Below are positions 17,336 to 25,962 of a stretch of 64,000 nt of DNA, in pieces; positions within the stretch are counted from its first letter, which is position 1, and the number at the start of each line of letters is the position of its first letter. The position numbers and the translations under genes were made by a program. The stretch comes from JALHNI01 sp044226365 (lineage in GTDB: Bacteria; Acidobacteriota; Terriglobia; Bryobacterales; Bryobacteraceae), in contig JBGAHE010000029.1 in the NCBI GenBank assembly GCA_044226365.1, positions 1 through 64,000 of the forward strand, written 5' to 3'. The notes beneath the pieces are model-generated. The model saw only the letters and a list, made by a program, of their open reading frames with translations, did no database searches and was not told the DNA's origin.

Positions 17336-18148
17336 ATGAAGCGACGGTGTTCCCTGCTCGTTCTGGCTGACGCGCTACTTTCGCCCCGCCTGGGCGCGGC
17401 GGAAGGTGAGTTTGTGGCGCGAAGTTGGGACCAGCCGCACTTGCCGCAAGCCGTGAATCGGACCTATCGGCTTTATGTGCCGGCGCAGGTGGCGCGTCCG
17501 CTGCCGCTGGTGATCTATCTGCACGGGGCGGGCGCGAAAGGCGAGGACAATGCGAAGCCGGCGCGCGAGCCGTTGGCGCGATACTTGGCGGCGCGCGAGC
17601 AGCAGGAGCGGTTTCCGGCCTACGTGCTGGTGCCGCAATGCCGGGCCGGCGAGGACGCCGGTGGCCGGCCGAATAACTGGGTGAAGTGGCGCAACCAGCG
17701 CGAGAGTCCGCCGGCGCAATGGGATCAAAGCGACGCGGAGCCGAGCGACCAGTTGCGAGGCGCGCAGGCGGCGGTCGAGGACGTCCTGCGGCAGGAGCAG
17801 GTGGACCGGTCGCGCATTGTGCTCACCGGCGTTTCGATGGGCGGTAGCGGCAGTTGGTACTGGTCAGCGCTCGAGCCCGAGCGCTTCGCGGCGGTGGTGC
17901 CGGTGTGCGGCTTGAGTGAGCCGCGCCGCGCCGAGCGTTTAAAACATTTGCCGGTGTGGACGTTTCAAGGCGACCAGGACGATACGGTGCCGGTGGCGCG
18001 GACGCGAGCGATGGTGGCGGCGTTGCGCGAAGTGGGCGCGCCAGTGAAGTATTCGGAGTTCGCGGGTGTCGGGCACGGCGTAGAGAGCAGCGTGCGCACC
18101 ACGCCGGGCTGGCTCGAATGGCTGTTTGCCCAGAAGAGAAAGGCATAG
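17336..18148 (+). CDS. Exported alpha/beta-hydrolase (predicted esterase/peptidase)
   Basis: 270 residues with a short signal peptide (CSLLVLADALLSPRLGAA). Hydrolase motifs are RTYRLYVP, PLVIYLHGAG (oxyanion region), GVSMGGSGSW with the nucleophile Ser, a DQDDTVP acid and GVGHGVES with the catalytic His. The layout matches the phospholipase/carboxylesterase-like predicted peptidases common in Planctomycetes and Acidobacteria. It is the first gene of a run in which the next start is 3 bp away. The role may be release of esterified substituents from the imported substrate; unproven. Confidence 0.85.
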   Translation: MKRRCSLLVLADALLSPRLGAAEGEFVARSWDQPHLPQAVNRTYRLYVPAQVARPLPLVIYLHGAGAKGEDNAKPAREPLARYLAAREQQERFPAYVLVPQCRAGEDAGGRPNNWVKWRNQRESPPAQWDQSDAEPSDQLRGAQAAVEDVLRQEQVDRSRIVLTGVSMGGSGSWYWSALEPERFAAVVPVCGLSEPRRAERLKHLPVWTFQGDQDDTVPVARTRAMVAALREVGAPVKYSEFAGVGHGVESSVRTTPGWLEWLFAQKRKA

Positions 18149-18151
18149 ACC

Positions 18152-20917
18152 ATGTGGAAAGTCTTACTGCTATCGGCCGGCGTGGCGTGGGCGCAGACGG
18201 CGAGCGAGGAGTACTTCGAAAAGCAGGTGCGGCCGATCCTGGTGCGCAATTGTCAGGGCTGCCATGGGCAGGCGATGCAGCGCGGCGGCTTGCGTTTGGA
18301 TTCTCGCGCGGCCTTGCTGACGGGCGGCGCGCTGGGGCCGGCGGTGGTGCCGGGAAATGCCGACCAAAGCCTGTTGGTGCAGGCAGTACGCTATGGCGAC
18401 GAGCATCTGCAGATGCCGCCGATGGGCAAGCTGAAGGCCGAGCAGATCGCGGCGCTTGAGGAATGGGTGAAGCGGGGGGCGGTGTGGCCGGGTGAGGCCG
18501 AGAAGAGTCCCGCGACAGTGACAAAGACGACGGACGCGCGCCTGAAGCATTGGGCGTTTCAGCCCATCAAGTCGGTGCCAGTGCCGCCCGGGGCGAAGCA
18601 TCCGATCGATGCCTTCCTCCAACAGAAGATCAGCGCGGCCCAACTCAAGGTGAGCCCGAAGGCTGATGCGTTGACGTTGTTGCGGCGCGTACGTTTCAAC
18701 CTGACCGGGCTGCCGCCGACAGAGCAGGAGATGGCTGAGGCGGGTCGGCCGGGCGTGTATGAGGCGCTGGTGGAGAGGTTGCTGCACTCGCGGCAATACG
18801 GGGAGCACTGGGGACGTCATTGGTTGGATGTGGCTCGCTACGCCGACTCGAACGGTTCTGAAGTGGATCATGCGCTGGCGCAGGCCTGGCGCTATCGCGA
18901 CTACGTGATTGGCGCGTTCGAACACGACAAGCCCTTCAACCAGTTCATCACCGAGCAACTGGCAGGTGACCTGATGGCGCAGCCGACGCCAGAGAGCTTG
19001 GCCGCGACAGGATTCCTGATGCTGGGCGCGAAGTCCCTGGCGGAACTCGATAAGCCGAAGCTGGTGGCGGACATTGTCGACGAGCAGGTGGATACGGTAT
19101 CGCGCGCGTTCATGGGCCTGACGATGGGTTGCGCGCGTTGCCATGATCACAAGTTCGATCCGCTGCCGACGGCCGACTACTACGCGATGGCGGGGATCTT
19201 TTTCAGCACGCGCATGATGGACGTCAGTAAGCGGGTGGCTACCTGGACGGAGCGGCCCATTGACCCGGTCTCCGCTGCCCGGCTCGACACGTTGCAGAAG
19301 AAGCTCGAGAAGCTGCGGCAGCAGCGGGCCGACGCCGTAAAGACAGCTCGAGGCACGCGCCAGAAGATGGCCGAGAGCGCGGACTTTCTGGTGGTGGAAG
19401 CCGAGCATTATCTGCAAGGCAATGTGGTGGTGGATCGCGATGACTTCGGGAAGGGCATCGGAGTGGTGCGCACCAAGCGTACGTATCCGGATGAGTTGCA
19501 GTACGAGTTCTCCGTGCCGCAAGCGGGCGAGTACCAGTTGGAACTGCGCTACGCCTCGAACGAGCCGCGGCCCGTGGAGATCGTGATCAACGGCGTGACG
19601 GTGGAGACCGTCGCCGCCGGTGCCATCACTGGCGGTTTCACTGCCGATGCCCAGCGCTGGTTCACGCAGGGGCGGTACCTCCTGAAGGCCGGAACAAATA
19701 CGCTGGCCTTTCGCCGCGACGGACCGATGCCGCTGTTCGACAAATGGCTGGTGGGTAAGCCGCGCAGCGCGCCCTACGCGAGCGCCGTGCCGATTCAACC
19801 GGCGCCGCAGGAGAACGAAGAGGCGACGCGCCAGAAGCTGGCAACGCTCGACCAGGAGATTGCCGCGCTGGAGAGGGATATGGACGCCGTGCCGATGGCG
19901 ATGGCGCCGTTTGACGGTCCAGTAGCCGATTCGGCGATCCTGGTGCGCGGCAGTCCGGCGACGCCAGGCAAGATCGTGGCCCGCGGCTTTCCTCACGTGG
20001 CCGGCGAGTGGGACGCGCCGCGGCCAGGCAAGGAAACCAGCGGCCGTCTGGAGTTGGCGAAATGGCTCACCGACCCGCGCCACGTGCTGACGGCGCGCGT
20101 GATCGTGAACCGCGTGTGGCTCTGGCAATTCGGGCAGGGACTGGTGGGCTCACCGGACAATTTCGGCTTGCGCGGCGAAGCGCCGTCGCATCCGGAGTTG
20201 CTCGATTGGCTAGCGAACTGGTTCATGGAGCATGGCTGGTCCGTCCGCGCGCTGAATCGATTGATCTGCACGAGCGAGGCGTATCAACGCGCCGGCAGCC
20301 GTGAGGTGCAACCGGCTGATCCGGCGAATCGGCTGCTAGCCAGCTTTCCTCGACGCCGGTTAGCCGCCGAGGAGATGCGCGATGCGATGTTGGCGGCCAG
20401 CGGCACGCTCGATCTGGCGCCCGGCGGGTCGCTGATGGAGGTGCGCAATCGCACATATGCTAACGGTGGGAACGCGCCCAAGGACATCGTGAAGAAGATG
20501 CACTATGACTCCACGCGCCGCTCCGTTTATCTTCCGGTGGTACGCACCGGCCTCTATGACTTCTTCGCCGCGTTCGACTATCCGGCGCCGGGCTTACTGA
20601 CGGGCCAGCGTGCGAATACGACGGTGGCGCCCCAGGCGCTTTTCCTGATGAACAGTCCGTTTGTACAAGCGCAGGCGAACGAAGTTGCCGCGCGCTTGTT
20701 GGCCGGCAGTGAGTCCGCCGACGAGCGGCTGGGGTTGGCCTATCGCCGGATCTATGGGCGTCCAGCGAGCGCGGCGGAAGTGCAGAGCGGTCTGCGATTT
20801 TTGGAAACCGAGGAAGAAGCCGCGCGAGCGGCCGGCGCGGAACGTCCGCGCGACGTGGCGTGGCAACGGCTGGCGCACGTGCTCCTCATGGCAAATGACT
20901 TTTTGTATCTGAGGTAA
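18152..20917 (+). CDS. Planctomycete-type cytochrome c / DUF1549 / DUF1553 protein
   Basis: 921 residues, signal peptide to ~16 (VLLLSAGVAWAQ). The PSCyt1 haem-binding motif CQGCH has Cys34, Cys37 and His38. DUF1549 follows (HPIDAFLQQKISAAQL..., EHWGRHWLDVARYADSNG, CARCHDHKFDPLPTADYYA with a second CxxCH). A coiled-coil-like stretch and a beta-rich carbohydrate-binding-like insert (~415-540) follow, then DUF1553 (GRLELAKWLTDPRHVLTARVIVNRVWLWQFGQGLVGSPDNFG). These proteins always neighbour a DUF1501 protein, as here 5 bp downstream. Biochemical function is not established; a periplasmic redox or polysaccharide-degradation role is often suggested. Confidence 0.92.
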   Translation: MWKVLLLSAGVAWAQTASEEYFEKQVRPILVRNCQGCHGQAMQRGGLRLDSRAALLTGGALGPAVVPGNADQSLLVQAVRYGDEHLQMPPMGKLKAEQIAALEEWVKRGAVWPGEAEKSPATVTKTTDARLKHWAFQPIKSVPVPPGAKHPIDAFLQQKISAAQLKVSPKADALTLLRRVRFNLTGLPPTEQEMAEAGRPGVYEALVERLLHSRQYGEHWGRHWLDVARYADSNGSEVDHALAQAWRYRDYVIGAFEHDKPFNQFITEQLAGDLMAQPTPESLAATGFLMLGAKSLAELDKPKLVADIVDEQVDTVSRAFMGLTMGCARCHDHKFDPLPTADYYAMAGIFFSTRMMDVSKRVATWTERPIDPVSAARLDTLQKKLEKLRQQRADAVKTARGTRQKMAESADFLVVEAEHYLQGNVVVDRDDFGKGIGVVRTKRTYPDELQYEFSVPQAGEYQLELRYASNEPRPVEIVINGVTVETVAAGAITGGFTADAQRWFTQGRYLLKAGTNTLAFRRDGPMPLFDKWLVGKPRSAPYASAVPIQPAPQENEEATRQKLATLDQEIAALERDMDAVPMAMAPFDGPVADSAILVRGSPATPGKIVARGFPHVAGEWDAPRPGKETSGRLELAKWLTDPRHVLTARVIVNRVWLWQFGQGLVGSPDNFGLRGEAPSHPELLDWLANWFMEHGWSVRALNRLICTSEAYQRAGSREVQPADPANRLLASFPRRRLAAEEMRDAMLAASGTLDLAPGGSLMEVRNRTYANGGNAPKDIVKKMHYDSTRRSVYLPVVRTGLYDFFAAFDYPAPGLLTGQRANTTVAPQALFLMNSPFVQAQANEVAARLLAGSESADERLGLAYRRIYGRPASAAEVQSGLRFLETEEEAARAAGAERPRDVAWQRLAHVLLMANDFLYLR

Positions 20918-20922
20918 CGACG

Positions 20923-22305
20923 ATGAACAACTATTCCCGCCGCGAGGCCCTTCGGACTTATGGCATCGGGTTTGGTTCGCTGGCTCTGGCTGCCCTATTG
21001 GGCGAGCGGGCGCAAGCCGCGGATCAGCCGCTGGCACCACGAAAGCCCATGTTCCCGGCCAAGGCCAAGCGCGTCATCTTTCTGTTTATGAAGGGTGGAC
21101 CTTCGGCGGTGGACTTGTTTGACTACAAGCCGGAACTCGCGAAGTTCGACGGCAAGACGGCACCCAAGTTACCCAAGATTACCTTCGCGGGAGCTACGGG
21201 CCGCGAAGGGTCGCTGCTGTGGAAGTCGCCCTGGAAGTTCTCGCCGCATGGACAATCCGGGCATCTGGTGAGCGAACTGATGCCGGAAACCGCAAAGCTC
21301 GTGGACGAGATCTGCTTTCTGCATTCGTGCCACACCAACGGGCTCGATCACGGTGCGGCGACCGTGACGATGAACACGGGGACGTCATCGTTCGTGCGGC
21401 CCAGCATGGGCGCCTGGGTCCTCTATGGTTTGGGATCCGAGAATCAGAACCTGCCGGGTTTCATTACCGTCTGCCCGACCTCCGGCGTGGGCGGCACCAC
21501 CAATCACGGGTCCGCCTTTCTGCCGGCTGTGTACCAGGGCACGCCGCTAGGGGCCATGGGGATGAAGGCCGAGGAAGCGCAGTTTCGTTTTCTGGGGAAG
21601 CCTAGCGAGGATCAACGGCGACAACTGGACTACCTACGTGCCTTGAACGAGGGCCGGGGCGCGATCGACAGTGAGTTGGATGCGCGCATCCGCTCGTTCG
21701 AGATGGCGTTCCGGATGCAAACGGCGGCGCCGGAGGTGCTCGATTACCGGAGCGAAAGCAAGGCGACGCGCGACCTCTACGGGCTCGACGATCCAAAGAC
21801 GGCGTACTTCGGCACGCAATGCCTTCTCGCACGCCGCTTCGCTGAGGCGGGCGTGCGATTCATTCAGGTGACCAGCGGGGCGCCGGAGTGGGATCAACAT
21901 AAGGAACTGGTGAAGCTGCATCCCGAGATGGCGTATGCGACGGACCGGCCGGTGGCGGGTCTGTTGCGCGACTTGAAGTCGCGCGGCATGTTGGACGACA
22001 CGCTGGTCCTCTGGGGTGGGGAGTTCGGCCGCACCCCGACTCGCGAGGGCGGCGACGGGCGCGATCACAACCCGTTTGGCTATACGATGTGGATGGCCGG
22101 CGGGGGCGTAAAGCCCGGCCGCGTGGGGGCGACGGATGAGCTGGGCTATTATGCGGCCGAGAACAAGATCCACATCCACGACGTGCATGCGACGCTGCTG
22201 GCGCTGCTCGGGCTCGATCATGAAAAGCTCACCTATCGCTACGCGGGCCGGGATTTCCGATTGACGGACGTGGAAGGGCGCGTGGTGAAGGAAGTGATCG
22301 CTTGA
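20923..22305 (+). CDS. DUF1501 protein (sulfatase-like fold, Tat-exported)
   Basis: 460 residues. The N-terminus (SRREALRTYGIGFGSLALAALL) is a twin-arginine signal. Motifs are typical of DUF1501, a family distantly related to sulfatases/alkaline phosphatases: KRVIFLFMKGGPSAVDLFDYKP near the start, CHTNGLDHGAATVTMNTG, WGGEFGRTP and GRDHNPFGYTMWMAGGGVK near the end, which supply putative metal-binding Asp/His. It follows the DUF1553 gene by 5 bp and is clearly its partner. The function of the pair is unknown. Confidence 0.92.
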   Translation: MNNYSRREALRTYGIGFGSLALAALLGERAQAADQPLAPRKPMFPAKAKRVIFLFMKGGPSAVDLFDYKPELAKFDGKTAPKLPKITFAGATGREGSLLWKSPWKFSPHGQSGHLVSELMPETAKLVDEICFLHSCHTNGLDHGAATVTMNTGTSSFVRPSMGAWVLYGLGSENQNLPGFITVCPTSGVGGTTNHGSAFLPAVYQGTPLGAMGMKAEEAQFRFLGKPSEDQRRQLDYLRALNEGRGAIDSELDARIRSFEMAFRMQTAAPEVLDYRSESKATRDLYGLDDPKTAYFGTQCLLARRFAEAGVRFIQVTSGAPEWDQHKELVKLHPEMAYATDRPVAGLLRDLKSRGMLDDTLVLWGGEFGRTPTREGGDGRDHNPFGYTMWMAGGGVKPGRVGATDELGYYAAENKIHIHDVHATLLALLGLDHEKLTYRYAGRDFRLTDVEGRVVKEVIA

Positions 22306-22330
22306 CGGGAAGCGCAAAGGAATGTTAAAC
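22302..22330 (+). promoter_or_regulatory. Possible internal promoter before the MFS gene
   Basis: TTGACG (22302-22307, overlapping the DUF1501 stop) and TTAAAC (22325-22330) are spaced by 17 bp. The -10-like element lies inside the GTTAAA palindrome. The predicted start is about 22337, immediately before the TTG at 22338. Confidence 0.3.
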
Positions 22331-22337
22331 ATTTAAC
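22324..22337. promoter_or_regulatory. LacI-type operator GTTAAACATTTAAC
   Basis: A perfect 6-bp inverted repeat (GTTAAA / TTTAAC) around a CA centre, directly before the MFS transporter start codon. The same sequence in the other orientation, with one mismatch, lies downstream of the promoter of TonB receptor 2 at 25891-25904. The LacI regulator gene lies between the two sites, which makes it the obvious candidate binder. Confidence 0.6.
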
Positions 22338-23567
22338 TTGATCACGGGAACTCGAAGCCGCAAGCGGTGGGCCTTGGCCAGCGTCATCCTGGTCATCTCG
22401 ATGATCAACTACATCGATCGTCAGGCGCTCTCCATCCTGGCGCCGCGCATCCAGGGCGAACTGAGCATCAGCCAGACGGAGTACGCGCGCATCGTGCAGT
22501 GCTTCCTGCTGGCTTACACGGTGACGCACCTGCTGGGCGGCCGTCTGGTGGATCGGGTGGGCGCCCGCGTGGCGGAGACGGCTTTTGTGCTCTGGTGGTC
22601 CGTGGCAAACATGCTCACCTGTCTCGCCTCCGGGTTCTATTCGCTGGCCGTAAGCCGCACGCTGCTGGGCCTGGGCGAGCCGGGGCATTACTCGGCGTCC
22701 GGCAAGGCGATCGCCGAATGGTTTGCGCCCAAGGAGCGGGGCTTGGCGGTGGGCATGCTCACGATGGGCGGCACGCTGGGCGCCGCTGTCGCGATGCCGT
22801 TGCTCGCTCGCCTGGCGACGGACTATGGCTGGCGCATGGCTTTTGTTCTGACGGGCGCGATGGGCTTGCTGCCGGCGGCGGTCTGGTACTGGCTCTACGG
22901 CGCTGGCCCATCGCCGCAGGCGTCCGCTCCGGAAAGACGAGCGGCGCCGTGGCGGGAGTTGCTACAGCAGCCGACCTTGTGGCGGCTGATGGTGGCGCGG
23001 ATGCTGACAGACCCCCTGTGGTACTTCTACCTGTTTTGGTTCCCGAAGTTTCTGCAGGAGGCGCGCGGCTTCACGTTGCTTGAGGTCGGGGCCACGGCGT
23101 GGGTGGTGTATGTCGCAGCTGACCTGGGCAGTCTGGCCGGCGGATGGCTCTCCGGACGCTTGATCGCGGGAGGCTTGGAGCCGGGGCGGGCGCGGCTGCT
23201 GGTGATGGCGGGAGCGGCGGCCCTATTGTCGCTGAACTTCCTGCTGCCGATGATGCCGGGGCGCAGGGGCGTCCTCGCAATGGCGAGCTTGTTTTGTTTT
23301 TGTGAGATGGTCTGGATGACGAACTGTGTGGTGCTCCAGATCGATTGGTTTCCGTCGGCGTATGTCGGCTCTGTAGCGGGCACGATTGGCGCGGGCGGAT
23401 CGCTCGGTGGTTTTTTCTCGACGGCGGTGGTCGGCTACTTAGTGACCACTTACTCGTATGAGGTCACGTTCCGCTGGCTGAGTACTCTTCATCCCACGGC
23501 CATTATCGTGCTGGGATGGTGGTTATTGGGCCGGCCGGCACAGCAGAAAGAGGCATTGTCAACATGA
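22338..23567 (+). CDS. MFS transporter, hexuronate/galactonate (ExuT-like) type
   Basis: 409 residues, about 12 membrane helices. The conserved INYIDRQALSILAP in helix 1 and GRxVDRVGAR in the first cytoplasmic loop are typical of the anion:cation symporter branch that imports hexuronates and aldonates. An in-frame stop lies at 22326, so TTG 22338 is the only start that keeps helix 1; a weak AAAGGA is 16 nt upstream. It overlaps the downstream enolase-family gene by ATGA. Proposed role: inner-membrane import of the sugar acid consumed by its neighbour. Confidence 0.9.
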   Translation: MITGTRSRKRWALASVILVISMINYIDRQALSILAPRIQGELSISQTEYARIVQCFLLAYTVTHLLGGRLVDRVGARVAETAFVLWWSVANMLTCLASGFYSLAVSRTLLGLGEPGHYSASGKAIAEWFAPKERGLAVGMLTMGGTLGAAVAMPLLARLATDYGWRMAFVLTGAMGLLPAAVWYWLYGAGPSPQASAPERRAAPWRELLQQPTLWRLMVARMLTDPLWYFYLFWFPKFLQEARGFTLLEVGATAWVVYVAADLGSLAGGWLSGRLIAGGLEPGRARLLVMAGAAALLSLNFLLPMMPGRRGVLAMASLFCFCEMVWMTNCVVLQIDWFPSAYVGSVAGTIGAGGSLGGFFSTAVVGYLVTTYSYEVTFRWLSTLHPTAIIVLGWWLLGRPAQQKEALST

Positions 23568-24760
23568 AGACGAATGGGGTACAGGCAGGAGGAACACGAG
23601 CCGGCTCGCGGATCCGGTCCATACAGGTGCGGCGCGTATTCGTGCCTTATCGTCACGTGGTGGAGTGGAGCGCGGGCAAGCGTCCGGGCACCACGCGGCT
23701 GGTGATCGAAATTCTCACGGAGGACGGCGTGGTGGGATTGGGTGAGACGATCTGCCTGCTGGAGTTTGTCGAGCCGGTGCTGGTGAAGACTCTGGTGCCC
23801 CTGCTGATGGGCGAGAGTGTCTTCGACATCGAGCGGCTCACGAAGAAGGCGGAAGGCGCTGGCTACTACCATCACAAGCGTGCGCTGGTGGCGGCGCTGG
23901 CCGGCGTCGAGATGGCGATGTGGGACGCGGTGGCAAAGTACGCCGGGCTGCCCTTGTATCAGTTGTGGGGCGGCGCATTTCGACACTTTGTTCCCGCGGT
24001 GGCTTATCTGCAGTCGTCGAATCCGGAGTTACTCGCGGCCGAGGCTATACAACTGACGAAGGCCGGCTTTGGCACGATCAAACTCAAGATCGGTATGGGC
24101 ACAGAGAGCGACGTGGAGATTGTCCGCGTGGTGCGTGATGCGGTGGGGCCGAAGATCAAGCTGCGCGCCGATGTCAACGGCGCGTGGAGCATCGGCACGG
24201 CGAAGACGCAACTGCGCAAGCTCGAACAGTTTGAACTGGAATACGTCGAGCAACCGTTGCCGCTCGAGGATCTGGACGGGCATGCCTATCTGCGGCGGCT
24301 CTCGACGGTACCGATCGCGCTCGATGAGAGCGCCTACACGCTGCAGGACGTCTACGCGATCGTGCGCCGTGAGGCTGCGGACATCATTCTGCTCGATGCG
24401 CACGAAGCCGGCGGCTTGCAGGCGACGCGGAAGGCGGCGGCCGTGGCTGAGTCCGCCGGGATTCCGGTGACGATTCATAGCGGCTCCGAACTGGGGATCT
24501 CTCAATCGGCGAACATTCAGTTGGCGATGAACCTGCCGAACTGCTCCATCGCCATCGACTCGATGTACCACAATCAGGTGGGCGAGATTATTCGACGACC
24601 GCACGAGTATCATCACGGCGGCTTCTATTCTCCCGAGGGCCCTGGCCTGGGCGTAGAGATTGACGAAGCGGCCATGGAAGAGTTCAAGACAGACCGCATT
24701 CAGAATCCGTACCTGGATCCCGAGAAGCCGCACTGGTTTCCCATGAAGCCGCAGTACTAA
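23564..24760 (+). CDS. Mandelate racemase/muconate lactonizing enzyme family protein (sugar-acid dehydratase candidate)
   Basis: 398 residues from the ATG that overlaps the transporter stop. N-terminal capping domain to ~120, then the enolase barrel. Motifs are KLK with Lys173 and Lys175 (general base), RADVNG and YVEQP and LDESA as Mg2+ ligand acids, LLDAHEAGG, and IHSGSELG with His305. Lysine on strand 2 plus a His-Asp dyad on strands 6-7 is the mandelate-racemase/sugar-acid-dehydratase arrangement. No signal peptide, so cytoplasmic, unlike the paralogue at 4835. The context with an ExuT-like transporter suggests dehydration or cycloisomerisation of an imported sugar acid. Confidence 0.9.
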   Translation: MKTNGVQAGGTRAGSRIRSIQVRRVFVPYRHVVEWSAGKRPGTTRLVIEILTEDGVVGLGETICLLEFVEPVLVKTLVPLLMGESVFDIERLTKKAEGAGYYHHKRALVAALAGVEMAMWDAVAKYAGLPLYQLWGGAFRHFVPAVAYLQSSNPELLAAEAIQLTKAGFGTIKLKIGMGTESDVEIVRVVRDAVGPKIKLRADVNGAWSIGTAKTQLRKLEQFELEYVEQPLPLEDLDGHAYLRRLSTVPIALDESAYTLQDVYAIVRREAADIILLDAHEAGGLQATRKAAAVAESAGIPVTIHSGSELGISQSANIQLAMNLPNCSIAIDSMYHNQVGEIIRRPHEYHHGGFYSPEGPGLGVEIDEAAMEEFKTDRIQNPYLDPEKPHWFPMKPQY

Positions 24761-24781
24761 CGCCGGTCCGTGCCATGCCAC

Positions 24782-24796
24782 GTTAAACTCTTTAGC
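24782..24796. promoter_or_regulatory. Degenerate GTTAAA / TTTAGC pair before lacI-type gene
   Basis: GTTAAA (24782-24787) and TTTAGC (24791-24796) are separated by 3 bp, against 2 bp in the two better sites. It lies 8 bp before the regulator's ATG and might be an autoregulatory operator. Weak. Confidence 0.25.
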
Positions 24797-24803
24797 AGTC
24801 AGC

Positions 24804-25826
24804 ATGGCGAATATCTTCGATGTCGCGCGCGAGGCGCAGGTCTCGATTGCTTCGGTGTCCCTGGTTCTGAAGGACCCGGAGACGCCGCGCGTCGGCAAGG
24901 TGAAGCGGGCGGAGATCCTGCGCGTCGCCAAACAACTGGGATACTCGCCCAACCTGTTGACGCGTGGTCTGGGCAAGCACGGCACCAACATCCTGGGCCT
25001 CGTCGTGCCGACTGTGGATGCCAAGGCCTTCTTCAACCTCACGATCTCCGAGATTTTGGCCGGCATACAGGCCTGCCTCTCCGAACGCCGTTACCACCTG
25101 ATGGTGTATTCGCATGCCCCGGGCCGCGGCAAGATCACCGAGACGGAGATTGTGCAAAGCCGGACCGCCGATGGCCTGATCTTCATCAACACGCGCAACT
25201 GCACGGCCACGGATGTTCGCCGCACCGTGGACGAACTCAGCGGCGCGCGCGTGCCCTTCGTGATGATCAACAGCGCCCAGGATATCGACGGCATCAACTA
25301 CGTGGGCGTCGACGAACGGGCGCTGGGCGTGGCCGCGGGCAACTATCTGGTGAAGCAGGGCCACGATCACATCGCGATGATCGCGGGCACGGCCAAGTCT
25401 CCCACCACGGAATTTCTGCGCGAGGGTTTCGCGCAGGCTCTCAAGGCCCATGGCCGCAAGTTTCCCGCCCGCTCTTTGGCGTACGGCGCCTTCCGCACCG
25501 AAGATACCGCCGCCGCGGTGGAGCAGGTGCTCCGGGGGGAGCCGCGTCCCACCGCGATCTTCTGTGCTACTGATCTGATGGTGCCCGACGTCTATGCGGC
25601 GCTGCGGCAACAGCGCTTGCGCATTCCGCGCGAGATGGCGGTGCTGGGTCGGGGTGACCTGATGTTTGCGCCTTTTCTCGAGCCCGCGCTCACCACCTTC
25701 CGCTTCCCCTTCTTCGATATCGGCTACGAGTCGGCCGCGACATTGATCAGCTCGATCAAGAGCGGCTCGCAGGCCACGAAGAAGATTCTGCTGCCGTCGC
25801 CGCTCATCGAACGCGGCTCGGTCTAA
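24804..25826 (+). CDS. LacI-family transcriptional regulator
   Basis: 340 residues. The N-terminal HTH is at ~3-50 (NIFDVAREAQVSIASVSLVLKDPETPRVGKVKRAEILRVAKQLGYSPN), with a hinge (LLTRGLGKHG). The periplasmic-binding-protein-like effector domain (ILGLVVPTVDAKAFFNLTISEILAGIQ, YVGVDERALGVAAGNYLV, RPTAIFCATDLMV) has the usual family length. It lies 43 bp after the enolase-family gene and before TonB receptor 2. GTTAAA-N2-TTTAAC sites flank it on both sides, so it probably represses the transporter/enolase and receptor genes until a sugar acid binds. Confidence 0.93.
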   Translation: MANIFDVAREAQVSIASVSLVLKDPETPRVGKVKRAEILRVAKQLGYSPNLLTRGLGKHGTNILGLVVPTVDAKAFFNLTISEILAGIQACLSERRYHLMVYSHAPGRGKITETEIVQSRTADGLIFINTRNCTATDVRRTVDELSGARVPFVMINSAQDIDGINYVGVDERALGVAAGNYLVKQGHDHIAMIAGTAKSPTTEFLREGFAQALKAHGRKFPARSLAYGAFRTEDTAAAVEQVLRGEPRPTAIFCATDLMVPDVYAALRQQRLRIPREMAVLGRGDLMFAPFLEPALTTFRFPFFDIGYESAATLISSIKSGSQATKKILLPSPLIERGSV

Positions 25827-25852
25827 AACTCCCATAAAATTCGCAGCGGATC

Positions 25853-25881
25853 TTGACATCGTCACGCTTGCGACATATTGT
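25853..25881 (+). promoter_or_regulatory. Sigma70-type promoter of TonB receptor 2
   Basis: A perfect TTGACA (25853-25858) and TATTGT (25876-25881) are separated by exactly 17 bp. The expected transcript start is about 25888, with a leader of about 75 nt. The LacI-type operator begins 3 nt after that start. Confidence 0.6.
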
Positions 25882-25890
25882 AGACAGCAG

Positions 25891-25904
25891 ATTAAATGTT
25901 TAAC
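25891..25904. promoter_or_regulatory. LacI-type operator ATTAAATGTTTAAC
   Basis: ATTAAA-TG-TTTAAC is the reverse-strand form of the 22324 palindrome with one arm mismatch. It lies about +3 to +16 relative to the predicted start, a classic roadblock position for a repressor. It lies 65 bp after the lacI-type stop. Confidence 0.6.
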
Positions 25905-25962
25905 TAGATGGGCGCAGCTGCGACCCGTCTAGCTTGTCCTCCACCACGTTAGGGAGTGTTCC

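Noticed and set aside
25870..25910. dif-like site near the GC-skew change (AT-rich AAATGTTTAAC)
   Set aside because: It matches the LacI-type operator better and lacks the two 11-bp XerC/XerD arms.
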